DNA from: Geosiphon pyriformis
Taxonomy: Eukaryota > Glomeromycota > Glomeromycetes > Archaeosporales > Geosiphonaceae
Assembly: GCA_016748015.1 (NCBI GenBank)
Contig: JAAOMT010000570.1
Location: 589,253 to 653,252 of the forward strand
Reading direction: 5' to 3'
DNA length: 64,000 nt
Position 1 is the first letter of the stretch; each line of letters starts with the position of its first letter. This document shows, in pieces, positions 22,673 through 35,329 of the stretch. The notes under the pieces were generated by a model, which was not told the origin of the DNA, made no database searches, and saw only the letters and a program-made list of their open reading frames with translations. Made by a program: the position numbers and the translations under genes.

Positions 22673-25600
22673 ATGAAGAAGAGAATGAATATTTGTGAAT
22701 CAAATGATGTGCAAATACTTCTCCTAATGAAGGTGGCATGTGAGGTGCTGGGGTTGGAGGTGTGGTTATTGACGCGTTGTCACCAGTGGCAGCGCCAGAT
22801 GAATGTATAGAGAAACGATCAGCACTTTCCGAAGCTCCGGCTCCCAGTATGACTGTGGATGAATGTACACCTTCATCGGCGGGTGAAAAATTTGATGAGG
22901 CTAATGATGAGTTTGTTTGATGTTGTAAAGCATTATGGATAGCGATATTTCTTAATCTTTCTGCGGCTTCAGGACCACTACGTGAAATTAATTGGTAAAA
23001 AAATCCGTCCGGTTGGTCTAATAATCTTAAAGGCGTATCGAATTCAACAACACGGCCTTCGTTTAGACATAGAATTCGTTCAGCTTCCATGATCGTATTC
23101 TATGTTGAAATATTGATTTAAAATTAAATTGTAAAATCAATGTGATACATGATTATTAATGTATCCATATCACTTACTAGTCGATGTGCGATCATGAGAA
23201 TGGTATGACTTGCGAAATTCTTCTTTATCGTTTCTTGAATTAGGTTATCAGTCTGTGAGTCAACAGCGCTCGTTGCTTCATCCAAGACCAAGATTTTGGT
23301 TTGCTTCAATAACGCACGAGCAATACAGAATAATTGACGTTGGCCATACGAAAAATTCTTGCCATTTTCTTGTACGACTGTATTCAATTTTTCAGGCATC
23401 GACTTGACCTTATCGGTAAGATGTACCGCTTTCAAAGATTCCCATATTTGTTCGTCAGTACGTAAATTGAACGGGTCGAGATTTGATCGAATTGTCCCAG
23501 CAAATATTACTGGTTCTGTGTATATTTATTTCACCCGATGCATGATTGCATGAGAAATTATATCAAGATTCGAATGATTAAGGAAGAAATTCAGGTTCAC
23601 ATACCTTGTGGAATAATAGCAATCTTATTTCTGAGATCGTGCAGCCCAATTGTACGCGTATCCAGATCATCAATCAATATTTGCCCAGCCTCGAGCTCGA
23701 CTATTCGCAACAAACTGACCAAAAGTGTTGATTTTCCTATTTTAAAAATGTTTCACATTCGTAAAAAATTTGGTCTATATCGGTAATAATAATTATTGCG
23801 TTTACCTGATCCTGTTTTGCCAACAATTCCAATCTTCTCACGGGGACGCACGTGAAAGTTAACATTCTTGAGAACGGCAACTCCATAAGCATTGTAGCGT
23901 AAAGTCACATGTTTGAATTCAATCTATTTGAAATCAGCGTAAAAAGGGATATCCACAATTAATATATGGGCAAAGCCGAAAGTATAATTTCTGTTCTATT
24001 TAAAGCTTACCTCCCCACGTTCACCCCATTCCGGTGGAGGTCTATTATCATCGATAATTGTTGCTCTCTATGAAAAGAGAACCATATGATTTAATCAAAG
24101 CTGAATCTTGTAAAATGTCAAAAATAGTTCAAAGAAAAATTTGATTACTTCAGCAGGTATATTTTGTCTATAGTACAATAGTTGCTGTACACTACTCATT
24201 GTCGCAATCATGTCGCGGCATGAACGGACCATTATTTGACCAAAGATCAATAATTGTAGAGCGTTGGTCAAAGCTAAACCAGCATTCGAAGGATTAATAT
24301 AGCTTGTATCACGTAAGACCACGACGAACATCGCGGTTAAATAAATAAAGATTGAAGCGAGAAAATCGATATAGAGTGCTAGCCAGGATTTTACTGCGGG
24401 TAAAAAGATGGTCTTAATTAAAAGGATTGAGGATGAAAATTGACATTAAACAAAATTTTTTTTTACCTTGCATCATTCCAAACACGATTTTATTGTTTGC
24501 ATCAATTTTTTCGAGATTTCTCTCGTCAAATCGAGATTGGGCATTGTATACACGAATGCTGGCTAGTCCGTCCAGAGTCGCTGATAAATGGGAGAATATA
24601 GGCGCCTTGGTGGTTGCTATTATTGTTTATTTATTATCTAATGGTTTATCATATTTGTTTCGGAAATGGGTAATCGATAAAACATTCTGTTTATACTTGC
24701 CATCCAAAAGTTTAAACCTTTCTTCAATATCGTATGAGACGTGAATCAATATCCAGCCCAAGAAACTCAGTACAACGGCAGGTATTAAAACCCAAGGGAT
24801 AAGCACAGCCACAAAAATGATCGTTCCAAGAACAAGGGGCAGAAACGAAAAGAACTTTTTAAAGAAGCAAAAAAAATTCAACTTGTGATTCTTTAGCCAA
24901 AATCAATTGGAAATAGTAAACTAAACACTTTACCTGTAAGGCATTATCTGTCAACACTTCATCGACAAATATTTGATGTTTGGCGAAAATGGTCAAGATT
25001 CTTCCAATAGGAGTCACATCGAAATAAAACATTGGAGCTCGCATGATTTTACCAAAGGTGCGATCATGTAGTGCGTGACTTTTATGATTTACCGCCCAGG
25101 CAAACGCTACCCCTCTTATAAACACGCCTAAAGCCGCTAATGCCTTAGTTAAGCATCAAATTTTTTTTTTAAAGTTGGCTGAAAATCAATTTTTGATTAA
25201 ATTGAAGATAACAGAAATTGCGTCTGCTTACCACGAGGGCACCATATACGCCAAGTATTTTTCCATATTCCGAATTATTGGTGATGAGAACGGTCTTTTT
25301 AAGCCACCAGTCTAGAAAAAGGAAAGTTACGAAACCAAAGTAGCAGATTGGTCCACAGCTCTGAATAGATCAATTAATCAAAACTGAAGGATACAAACCG
25401 CTAAATATTCTGATACCGTGAGCGATAAAAAAGCCGAGAATAATTAGAGCTGAACCGGTAAATCCGGTATATTTGCGCAGATATTTTAAATAAACATGCC
25501 AATCAACTTCAGCTTGACTTTGCTTTTTTGACCGCGAAGCTGCCATCATACTTAGGCCATCAGGCTCATTTACACTATGAATTGTCAATTGATTTTTTTC

Positions 25601-28600
25601 AATGGCCTTTGCCGTGGGGTTCATATCGCGATTAATTTTATTACCCCTCATTCGGGTTTTACCAGCCCCACCGAGGACCGTAAGATTTCGATGCTCAATA
25701 ATTTTAGAAATGGTGAGCTCATTAATATTTGTATTTTGTATGGTATGCGCGTTCTGGCCAATAATCTTAGATATTGTGTATGCATTGGCATCTGTATATG
25801 AATCTGTCTTGCCATCATATTGAATTGTGTGATATCGAGAGACTGGGGCACTGCGACTGCCCGCCACCAAGACTGATTCCAATTCGTCATCATTTTCTTC
25901 ATCAATTACTGGATCGAGCCGAATTTCACTAATAAGTTCGTCAATTTGATCTGGATCTTCTATTTCCATGTATTCACCAATTAAAGCTGCAAGGTTTACA
26001 TCTTTGGCGATTAACTCTTCATAAGTTCCCTGTTCATCACAACTTCCGTCTTTCATTACCATAATACTATCGCACTCCGATAGAAACTGTAATAAAATGG
26101 GCTCATTGATTATGCCAGTTTAACGATCAGGTAAACGAGCATCTTTTCTTTCTGATATAAAATAAATGTTAATTTGTGAAACACGTGCCTGTAATTGATT
26201 CGTAACATAAACCACTGCCTTATTCTAAAATAATTGAGATAAATTCTGTTTTAGAACATTATCAATCATCGATTATTTGATGATTCAAATAATTAGCTGG
26301 GACATATTGTAAAAAGTATGAGATACCTTGAGATATTTCCGAACACATTCATTAAAAATATGCTTTCCAACCACAGGATCCATTGCGCTTGTGTTTGAAG
26401 GCAAAATTTGTTTAGATATTTTCAATGTGATTCAGACAGAATTCAATATCGAGTTTCCTACCTCAAAGGATCATCTAATAGAACAATATCCGCATCTGAA
26501 TAAACTGCTCTCGCCATGCTAACCCTTTGCCTCTGTCCTAAACTGAGATTCACACCCCTTTCGCCAATCTCAGTCTCATCCCCATAACTCAGCAATGGTA
26601 AATCACGGTTGAGGGCACAAACATGTAAAACTTCTTGATATCGTTTTGGGTCAAGAGGCTTACCAAAAAGAATGTTTTCTTTCAATGTAGCATTCAATAA
26701 CCATGGATCGTGAGGTACATAGGACATGGAGCCACGTATGAGCCGGGTACCAACTGATAATCGTAATTGACCTAATATCGCACCCAATACCGAAGACTTG
26801 CCAGCACCTACATCCCCAACAATTGCAACTACTTCACCCTGCTTTACACGCATAGTTAAAAAACGCAGTGAAGGATCCATGTATCCTTCATAAACGAAAT
26901 CAGCACTGTCTAGGACGATTCTAAGCTTAGGATCATTTTCTAGTGGATTATCGTCTTGTTGCAGAGTTTCCAATTCAGGTTGTAAGAGAAATTGGTTCAA
27001 TTGTTCAAAGGAATCTTGAACTCCTGAAGTTGACAATTAAAGAAATTAAAGAAATCGATAGTGTCTTGACTGAGATCGTTCAACATGACGGAAAACAACA
27101 CATACCAAGGGTAGCTCTAACAGCAATTGGTAGCATGAAAAGAGGATATCTACGAAGGAAAGAAAAATAGGTGAATTCAAGTGTTTAATGAAACAGCTTT
27201 GTTTTAAGGTAACATTTGATATAAATAATTTCCCGAAATATACTCTATTCATTGTTATAAATCATTAAATTTTGATTTTACGATTGCCAATACTTTCATA
27301 AAACACTAAAGAAACAACAATAACAACAACAACAACAACAACCAAAGAGACAGATAAATCTCACCTTAAAATATTAAACAAGGCCAATGCGGTAAAAATG
27401 GTACTAGCTTTGACACCCCCGTCATCCGAATAAGCGAGATCCTTAACCAACACACATCCAAACATGATGATAATAGGCGCGCCAAAAACCACACAGAGGG
27501 TCCAAACTTTCAGCACGAGACTAGTTAACAATTGGGCCATTTCCTTCCGACGTACCCAGAAAACACGGTCACGGAAGTAAGATTCCCAAGCGTAGAATTT
27601 AATTAATTTCATTGCGGTCAGAATTTCAGACATAAGATTTATACGAGACATGATAGTTTTGGCCACGGAATTTGAGGATTTGGAGGTTAGAAGACCGAGT
27701 TTGTATTGTATGGGGATGAGTAAAAGTAGGATAATGAGGGCTAATCATTTTTTTCGTACGGATAGCGGGGTTGGGTGATATTTTATTCAAGATTATACAG
27801 AGGTGGCAGATGTGGAGAATTGCAAAAAATCCCAGGATATATATTTAAATACCTGGTACCGCGGCAACTCCCAATTCTATCAAAGCGAAAACAATGACGG
27901 CTAGAAGAATTTCCGCAGATTTACCGATGAAACGTTATGGATATTTCAGATATATTTTGATTTGGAAATGGTAAATGATGAGAGACGAAATATTTTTTCC
28001 TCCGAATTAAATTCTCCCTCTCCCTCTCCCTCTCCATCCCCATCCCCATCCCATTTCAACATACCAATAATTTCAACGACAGAACTCCATAGGAAATGGA
28101 AATTGACACAAGCTTCTGCCACCCTAGATTTTTAAAAATATATAAAAGGGAATCAGCAAAGGAAATATTGATATAAAGGATGTTCAAAGCTCAAATTTTT
28201 AAGTGGATTAATTCTAAATATTGAAAAATAGACGAAAAACTTTATGAATTATTCAAGAACATTTGAATGGGAAAAAAGGGAATTTTGTTTCACCGATCAA
28301 ACTTTAAATTTCAGATTTACCTATTAACGTCATGAGATACCAAATTGACTAAATGAGATAATAAAAAATAATTATTAGATTGGAACGTTCAGGGATAATG
28401 AATGTCTTCACAAATTGACCTTTTGAGAGTCGTATTCATTATTCTAGTTGCCGATTAATTTTGACTTTGAGCTTGGGATTCAGTTTGATATTAAGAAAAT
28501 ATATAGACTATAAAATACTGAGCTATATTCCCATTTTAATACCAGAGGAATCTCAAACTCAAACTTCAATTATCTGAATCGAAAAAACAATTTGTCAAGA

Positions 28601-29524
28601 CATTCAAGAAATCTGTTAACAAGAAACAAAAAAACGGAATTAATCAATATTCCACACACCCACGGCAGTGTTACCACGAACTGAACTAATTTTCAAAGAT
28701 TTGCGGTACACCAAGACCATCAAGGCAGCACGAACCTAAAAACTTTAGAGTTAAAAAAAAAAAAAAACGAAATTTGGAAATCCTCAATAAAAATATATAT
28801 ATGAAATATCGGCAAACCTGAACTCCAAATCTGGTACACTCGGCAACCAATTGATTTATTGCAATGCTGCTAAAGAAAGCTGTGAGGAATAAACCCAATG
28901 CATACATGTGGCCAGAAAATTCAGTCGGTTTCTGGCCTGCATCATATTTCTCCACATATTTTATCAATTCGTTAAGGAGATAATAGGAACCGATAAAGTT
29001 GAGTACAGCCCATATGAGTTTATAAAAGCCGAGTAGTGAGTAAGAAAAGCCGAAAGTTCTTATGAGGGCACGTCGTATTGAAGGGTGACTAGGGAGGAAT
29101 GTAAGTTGGGTAACTTTTAGAATGAATTTGTGTTCAAGAGCAAACTCGTTCCCCCTACTGAAAAACATGGTTTGATAGATCGCGCGTCTACGCGCTAGTT
29201 ACCGACACGTCTACATCGAGGGTTTTTTAAGTGTGGAGGTTCTCAGTCAATTCAAATTGTGTGCTTCAAGTAGGTAGACGAGACACACCTTTCTTTACAT
29301 TCACCCAACCAAGTTTTCTCCAATTTATCTCCTACAACACCAGCTTTTTCAGATTCCTGTAAAGATAAGTTATCGTTGCTTAAATTGTGCCGTCGTGATA
29401 GCTTGAGAAGACCAAAGACCCATAAAAAGAGCCAAGAGGAAAGGAAGTTAGCACGGTTGCCACCATGTAAAGTCACTTGAGGACGGGAGGATTTTTGAGA
29501 GCTGGAGGTGGTGGTTGGTGGCAT
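22671..29524 (-). CDS. ABC transporter, subfamily C (MRP/YOR1-like), 22 exons
   Basis: Exons: 29,289-29,524; 28,818-29,157; 28,660-28,735; 28,321-28,348; 28,065-28,123; 27,853-27,900; 27,365-27,740; 27,106-27,149; 26,462-27,023; 26,327-26,387; 26,189-26,224; 25,399-26,086; 25,232-25,311; 24,934-25,143; 24,701-24,854; 24,467-24,616; 24,149-24,393; 24,011-24,067; 23,806-23,923; 23,605-23,736; 23,178-23,515; 22,671-23,099. They sum to 1,488 residues with phases intact. Layout: TMD1 (about 80-400), NBD1 (Walker [10 protein letters not shown] 472-480, signature LSLGQ 562-566, Walker B IVLLDD), TMD2 (about 830-1,110), NBD2 (GKTGSGKST near 1,185-1,193, FSYGQ near 1,288, VLDE near 1,310). No N-terminal TMD0, as in YOR1 and ABCC4. 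It should export organic anions, drugs or conjugates across a membrane using ATP; substrate unknown. NBD1 has Asp in place of the catalytic Glu, usual for this subfamily. Introns 11 and 15 are GC-AG. Confidence 0.93.
27314..27342. repeat. (AAC)n microsatellite inside an ABC gene intron
   Basis: Run of CAA/AAC units in the intron between the exons at 27,365 and 27,149. Confidence 0.85.
28013..28052. repeat. CTCCCT-type minisatellite inside an ABC gene intron
   Basis: Repeated CTCCCT units passing into CCATCC units on the plus strand, just inside the intron after the exon ending at 28,065. Confidence 0.8.
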
Positions 29525-29998
29525 GTCGGACGGAGGGTTTATTTGTTTTTTTTAAAAAGATAACTTTTTTTTTCACGAGAAAAAGATGCAAAAGATACTC
29601 GATAAGAAAAACTGGAAAGGTGTCTATGTAAATTAAGAGTGATACAATTTCTAAAAACGTTAGATTGTGCATTGCATATCAGAAACCAGTTCGGGTGAAG
29701 TAAAATATTCCTTTTCTCGAGCATGTGGGGCTGAGATAATGTTTATGGTGACAATTAGTCGCATGTCAAATGAGTTTTTTTTTTGTGTAGATGAATTTAT
29801 CTTGATTTGATATAATGAGGGATTTTTTATCTTGATCGAAGTGTTCGTGGAACAATAATTAAAGTTATTCAATTAGTCAAACTAACTTTAAATCTATAAT
29901 AATCGGTGGTTAGTAATTGTGGGTGGGATACCCAATAGTTTCGGACAATGAAAAAGTTCAAAAATGTTTATAAAATTTTTGCATTATTTATTTATTAC

Positions 29999-30065
<67 letters not shown>

Positions 30066-31169
30066 GTTGTTGTTGTTGTTGTTGTTGTTATTTATTATTG
30101 TTATTATTAAGAGATTTATTTTAAATGTTAATATTTTAAGAAAATAAACATTTGATAAAAAAAACAAGTCACAGTTTAATTGGCAATTCTTAAAATGTTT
30201 AAATTGTGTTTTTTTAATTATTAATTAATTGATGTTCTTTTATATATATATATATATGTATAAATTTTTGTTTTTCTGAAAAAAATATCTAAAAAGGGGA
30301 ATTTGTTTGTAACCATGTAAACAATGTAGATTTATACTAAATTTAATTTATGATAATTTTGTGTTTAACTAAAAATTCATCATTTGAAAAGCGCCAATTT
30401 TTTATGATCTAATTATTACGTATTTTTTTGTTTCTTGGAATATAAAATCAAATATTACTTTGTTAAGATGAAAAAAAACAAAAAAAACAGTGCGTACTTT
30501 TTTGAAACTCTCCCAATCGATATTTGGAAAAGTAAGATGTTCGCCTTGTTTCTATAAAGTGTGAAAATAAAAGATAAGTAAAATAAAAAAAAAGAATTTT
30601 TTACATTTAATATTACATAATCATAAGAACCAAGAAAAAGAATCCCATTCAATAAGTATTTTTTTTTAGATTATTTCAATTGTGTTTTTAACTTTAGACT
30701 TCGATTTTTAGCCTTTATTTAATAAAGAAAATTAATTAAAATTAATCTCATTACAATTTACAATTTTGCTGTTGCTTTTAATAAAGAGTATAATTTAAAT
30801 ATATTCATGATTTGTTTTAAAACTGTAAATTATCTGTATTTTTACGATTGATATTAGTAATACATTCTGAGAATAAAATTTTTTGTTTATTCTTATTTCA
30901 ATGAATAATTAGTCAAACTGAATAAAAATTTATATAAAAATTTTTTTAATAATAAGAGAATAAGTTTATTTAAATATTTTTTCTTGTAAAATTATTTTCG
31001 AAATGTATAATATAATAAATAATTTTACTTAAACTTATTTTTTAAAAAGAGAGTAAATCCTATTTTTCTTATGGTTTTTTTCGGTATAACTACTTTGAAA
31101 GTTTTTTTTACAATACAACAAAATAGTATTTTACTAAATTATTTTTAATTGTTAAGAAATCATTTTTTT
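29525..31169. other. Upstream region of the ABC gene, non-coding
   Basis: No gene is seen. The part next to 29,525 should hold the ABC gene promoter and leader; no clear TATA box was picked out. A long TTA/TTG microsatellite follows, then increasingly AT-rich DNA. Confidence 0.5.
29998..30110. repeat. (TTA)n(TTG)n compound microsatellite
   Basis: More than 20 TTA units from 29,998 followed by about nine TTG units from 30,065 and further TTA units; about 475 bases upstream of the ABC gene start. Confidence 0.92.
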
Positions 31170-31630
31170 GGCTATAAGTAAAAGTTTTTTTTATTTAAGG
31201 TTTTTTCAAATAACCAACTAAAAATAATCTAGTGTAATTGTTATTATCATAAAATTTTTTAGGATTTTTAACAATAAACTAATAGCAAAACTGTTTTTTT
31301 TTTTAATAACTTCTTTTATTATTACTTAAATAATTAAAAAAACCAAAAAAGTACTTTTCTTTTTTCTTAAAAATATTATTATTAACTTTTTTGATATTTT
31401 TTAAAATATTTTTTTTAATTTAAAATTTGTTTTTTCTTTTATAAAAAATAAAAACTTTGGCTTTTTCTAATTATAAACAATAATTTTTTTATCTTAAATA
31501 ATAATAATAATAATAATAATAATATATTTATTAAAACATAATATAAATTAATATATAATTATATTGTTTAATATATTAAGTTTTAATTAATTTTAAAAAC
31601 AAAAAAATTATGTTTTTTTATTTATATAAT
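31170..31630. repeat. AT-rich block matching both flanks of copy B
   Basis: The left part (31,176-31,471) aligns with 7,811-8,069 and the right part (31,467-31,625) aligns with 14,886-15,020; shared pieces include AATTATAAACAA and ATTGTTTAATATATT. It contains an AAT microsatellite at about 31,498-31,523. It is best read as the site of copy B insertion without an insertion. The 3' end of a LINE fragment abuts its right end. Confidence 0.55.
31605..31630. repeat. Target-site duplication, left copy
   Basis: AATTATGTTTTTTTAT followed by TTATATAAT, next to the 3' end of the LINE fragment. A near copy stands at its other end (33,446-33,470). Confidence 0.5.
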
Positions 31631-33445
31631 ATTTTATTGAATAAAGTCCAACTGCTATTTAGTACATAAAACCAAACTAAATAGCTTAAACTAAATATAA
31701 TTCATGTATATACTACATGTAATTAGTTACTTAGGCCAGACAAAACAACACTATACATCTATACAAACACACATGTCATTATTTAACCCAGAAAAAAAAA
31801 ACATAATTTGTATCTATCAAAACTAACAGCAAAAAACTTAGTAATACCAAGCAATTAAATCATTTTATTAGATAGCATAGACACCATACTATAAAACAGT
31901 TCTAATATTAAACTATTATTTTTAACCAAACTAGTTTTTTTTATATCTACTCTATATTCAGATCTTATTAATTATGCTCTAGTATGATACAATTTTACCA
32001 AATATTTTATATACTTAATAATAGCAAATATAGTTTCCTTTCTTTTATTAAAAATTTAACAGCTTTAACATACTAATTATTTAATATGAAACTCTTACAA
32101 ATCATAACATATAGGTCTATATTCAAGAAAGTGTTTGCAAAACAACAAAAAAAATTGATTACAAACACTTATCACTGTAACTTATTGTGTAAAAGTCTTA
32201 GCCAAAATTTTTTCACAAACATCAATATCTTAAATACAAGTAAAGACATAATCAAACAATTCTACCTTATTATACAATAAACATTACATATTAGAGTATT
32301 TCTTATTATATAATCTTTTTTTAATTACTATTAACAGTTATCTATATACAGTTTTCATCAAGTACATATACAAATTAGTAGATTTCTTATTGGTAAATTC
32401 AGAAAGCATATGTGAATTAGAATGCCAAATCTTAGCCATAGTCACCCAATTCATTTTTCTAATTAATACATTCAGAATTATATTGTAACTAAAGCCAACT
32501 TTTCATTAAGTATAACAAACAGACCTAAATATATTTTGAACAAAATAACAGATATTGTTAGACACAACTGTGTTTTCAACTACCAAAAAACATTTTTACA
32601 CACTTTTTAGCAAAAAAAAGAGAATAAACAGTCTTGCCTACAATTATATCAGCTCTTATATTGTCAAAAATACTTAAATAACTCTTAACTTTTACCCAAT
32701 TTATAATAAAATTCTTGTTTTTAATCAAATTAGCAATATGTGTTTTTTTATTCAATATTAATTACAAAAATCAGACATAATTAATACTATTTTAAACACA
32801 TATACATTAATAGCAGTTTGACTGTTTAGATGTAAAATTACTGTACAAGAAGATAGAATACACTTTAAGAACAGAACAACAGCCTATAATTTGACCATAG
32901 TGAAAAACAGAAGTTCATATATTCTGGTATTAATATCTATATTTACAGCTGAAAAATAAGCAGCAGTTCTATTAGTAATATTAGCAGATTCAGTATTCTT
33001 TAAAGATTTATTTGTATAAAATTTTATAGAGCCAAACCAAATTTTATGCAAACAAATTTACATATTAGAAAACTCTTTTAATTCCGAAATGTTTAAATTA
33101 AACAATTGATTTGTCTTAGCTAAACCAACCAACAAAAAACTTTTATTGTGCAAAAAATTTGATACAATTTCGAACCAATAAGGCACAAAGCTTTTAGAAT
33201 CTAATCTTTTTTATCAGTAAAAAAGTTTTTAGTTTATTATATAGCTCTTTTTATTTACAAATTTATTATTAAATACAACTCTAAACTGTTTTAAAAAATA
33301 AACTAAACTAAAGTACAATGATTATCCTAAAATAATTAACATTAAAAACTTACCAAAACTATAAAATACATTAAGCAAATTGTTTATTAAAGACAACTCA
33401 AGATCCAAAAAAATCTTCACTATTTTACCCAAAAAATTATTTACC
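31631..33445 (-). mobile_element. 5'-truncated LINE fragment (C1), 3' end of a copy-A-type element
   Basis: The 3' untranslated part (31,637-31,760) matches copy A closely (AAAGTCCAACTGCTATTTAGTAC). Decayed ORF2 follows: the C-terminal region, then RNase H near 32,600-33,030 (YTNKS where intact copies have YTDGS; NWVKVK), then the region between RNase H and reverse transcriptase. It ends abruptly at about 33,445 at a position equal to FLAG/VK in intact copies. Truncation at the 5' side with a target-site duplication is the usual result of incomplete target-primed reverse transcription. There are many stops and no function is possible. Confidence 0.85.
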
Positions 33446-33470
33446 AAAATTATGTTTTTATATATAATTT
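33446..33470. repeat. Target-site duplication, right copy
   Basis: AATTATGTTTTTATATATAAT, close to the sequence at 31,605-31,630 on the other side of the LINE fragment. Confidence 0.5.
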
Positions 33471-34143
33471 TAATTTATTAGATTATTTAATTATAAGAAT
33501 TAAATTAATTTTATTTATTTAATAAATACAATTTAAATACTATTTATTACAATAAAATTATATAAAATTCTAAAATAAGTATAATTTATAATTTATATAT
33601 ATATATAATTAACTACTTAAATTAATTAAAACAATACTATATATTTATATTATTAAAAACATTTATGTATTCATAAAAATCATTAAAAATTAACTATAAA
33701 ATAATAATAAAACTAAAATTAACAAATTTATTTTAATTAATACTTTTTTTACAAATAAATTTCTTAAAACCAATAATAATTAAATCTCAAATATCAACCA
33801 AAATTAATTTATTATTAATAATTAAATTTTTTTTTATACTTAATTTTAAAGTTTAATAATATTATGTTTAATTAAATTAATTCTTAAATATTCATTAAAA
33901 TATTATATTAAAAAATATTTATTAATAAATTTTATATATATTAATTTTTTATTTAATAAAATTTACAGAATTAAATATTTTCAAAACCAATTTATTATTT
34001 ATTAAAAATATTTTTTTGTAATATTAAAATGCAAAATTTTTCTCTTGTTAATCTTTTAATTACAGTAAAAACATAGAGTAACCAAAAAAATAAATTTTTT
34101 TTTCTTCATTTTCTCTTTGTTTTTACAGTTATTTTTTTTAACA
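33471..34143. other. AT-rich spacer
   Basis: Extremely AT-rich, with no coding signal on either strand. Confidence 0.6.
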
Positions 34144-35305
34144 CATTTTTATTTATTGTTATAAAACCAGTAGACTTTTTTGCTAGTGGTTTTGGTTCTA
34201 ATTTGGCTGGGTTGAAAATCTAATTTGATACTAAAAAAAATGTTAAAAGTATTTACTTTTATAATATTTTATACAAGAAACTGAAAAAGTTTAAAGCTAT
34301 TAATAATATAATAGATTTGTTGTTGGTTTTTTTTCTGTTAATAATTTGCATATTAATAATAATAATTACAAAAAGTTTTGGAATAGTAAAGTAAATAGCA
34401 AAAAAACCAGTATTAATAAAGTATTAAATATAAAAAACATGAAAAACATAATTGTAAAAGAAACTAGTTATATAAATTTAAACACTTTAAAGACTAATAA
34501 GATAATAAACAATATTATTTTAAAAAAGATATATACTAAGATATATATTTTAAAACAACTACCAAATAAATCTTTCTTTAATAAATTAAATAATAATAAC
34601 AACATATTGATGTGTTTAGTTTTTAAGTTTGATGGCTCTTAAAAATTGCTATTAGTTAAGTCATAAAGCAAAGAAATTAAAAGTTTTGGTTCAAAAAAAT
34701 TTTTTATATTAAATATTAAGCTTTTTGTAATGTCTAATAAAACGTTTAGTAATAAATTATTGTCAATAAAAAAATTTATTATTATATTGATAATTTTAAA
34801 GAAATGTCTATTCTTTTAAAATTTTAGATATTATTAGATTATTATTTACTTTTAAATTAAGTTTGAATAAGGCTAAAAAACTGGTTATTAGTAAAAAAAT
34901 TTTGATTAATAATATTATCAAAAAAATAAACAATTATACAAATTAAAAAGTAATTGTTAAAGAGATTCCAGTTGATTTTTTTAAAATTGGCTTTTTTTAA
35001 ATTTAATAAGATTGTTTTTATTAAAATACAGCTAATTAATCTTTAACAAAAGACTTTAATTAAATTTGAATTTGTTGAAATTACTAATTTGGTCACAGCT
35101 AAATGTTTAATACTTATAAAAAAAAATTCTGTTTGTGTAGTTAAAACTGTTGAAAATAAATAAACATGAGTATTTAAAGATTGTTATTGGGTTTTGTTGT
35201 ATATTTTACCAATTAATATTACTGTTTATAAGCTTTTTGATTTGTTAACATTATATGATAAGAAAACTTGTTTTATTGTTATAATTCAAAAATGTATAGA
35301 TATAA
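34144..35305 (+). pseudogene. Retroelement ORF1 remnant of a further family
   Basis: Plus-strand translation in shifting frames gives pieces that follow the ORF1 order: VDFFASGFGSNLAGLKI near 34,170; IIVKETSYI near 34,450; VIVKEIPVDF near 34,950; then from about 35,035 a run with QKTLIKFEF, LVTAKC, ILIKKNSVCVVKTVENK, LLYILPI and DKKTCFIV, parallel to copy B (QKTIVEL, LLAAK, LIGKDAMHVARA, LLYTLPM, GKTCVI). It is heavily decayed, with many stops. The N-terminal part does not resemble the ORF1 of the other copies, so I take it as a third lineage. It meets an oppositely oriented ORF1 piece at about 35,310-35,330. Confidence 0.65.
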
Positions 35306-35329
35306 CAAATATGAATTTTTTTTATTACC

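Noticed and set aside
22577-22810. Plus-strand hydrophobic frame near the ABC gene end
   Set aside because: Translation of the TTA/TTG microsatellite running into the antisense of the last ABC exon.
25369-25398. Use of the nearer AG (AGCTGTGG, near 25,360) as acceptor after exon 12 of the ABC gene
   Set aside because: It leads to a stop within about 20 codons. The acceptor at 25,312 gives DWWLKK and the expected TMD2 sequence.
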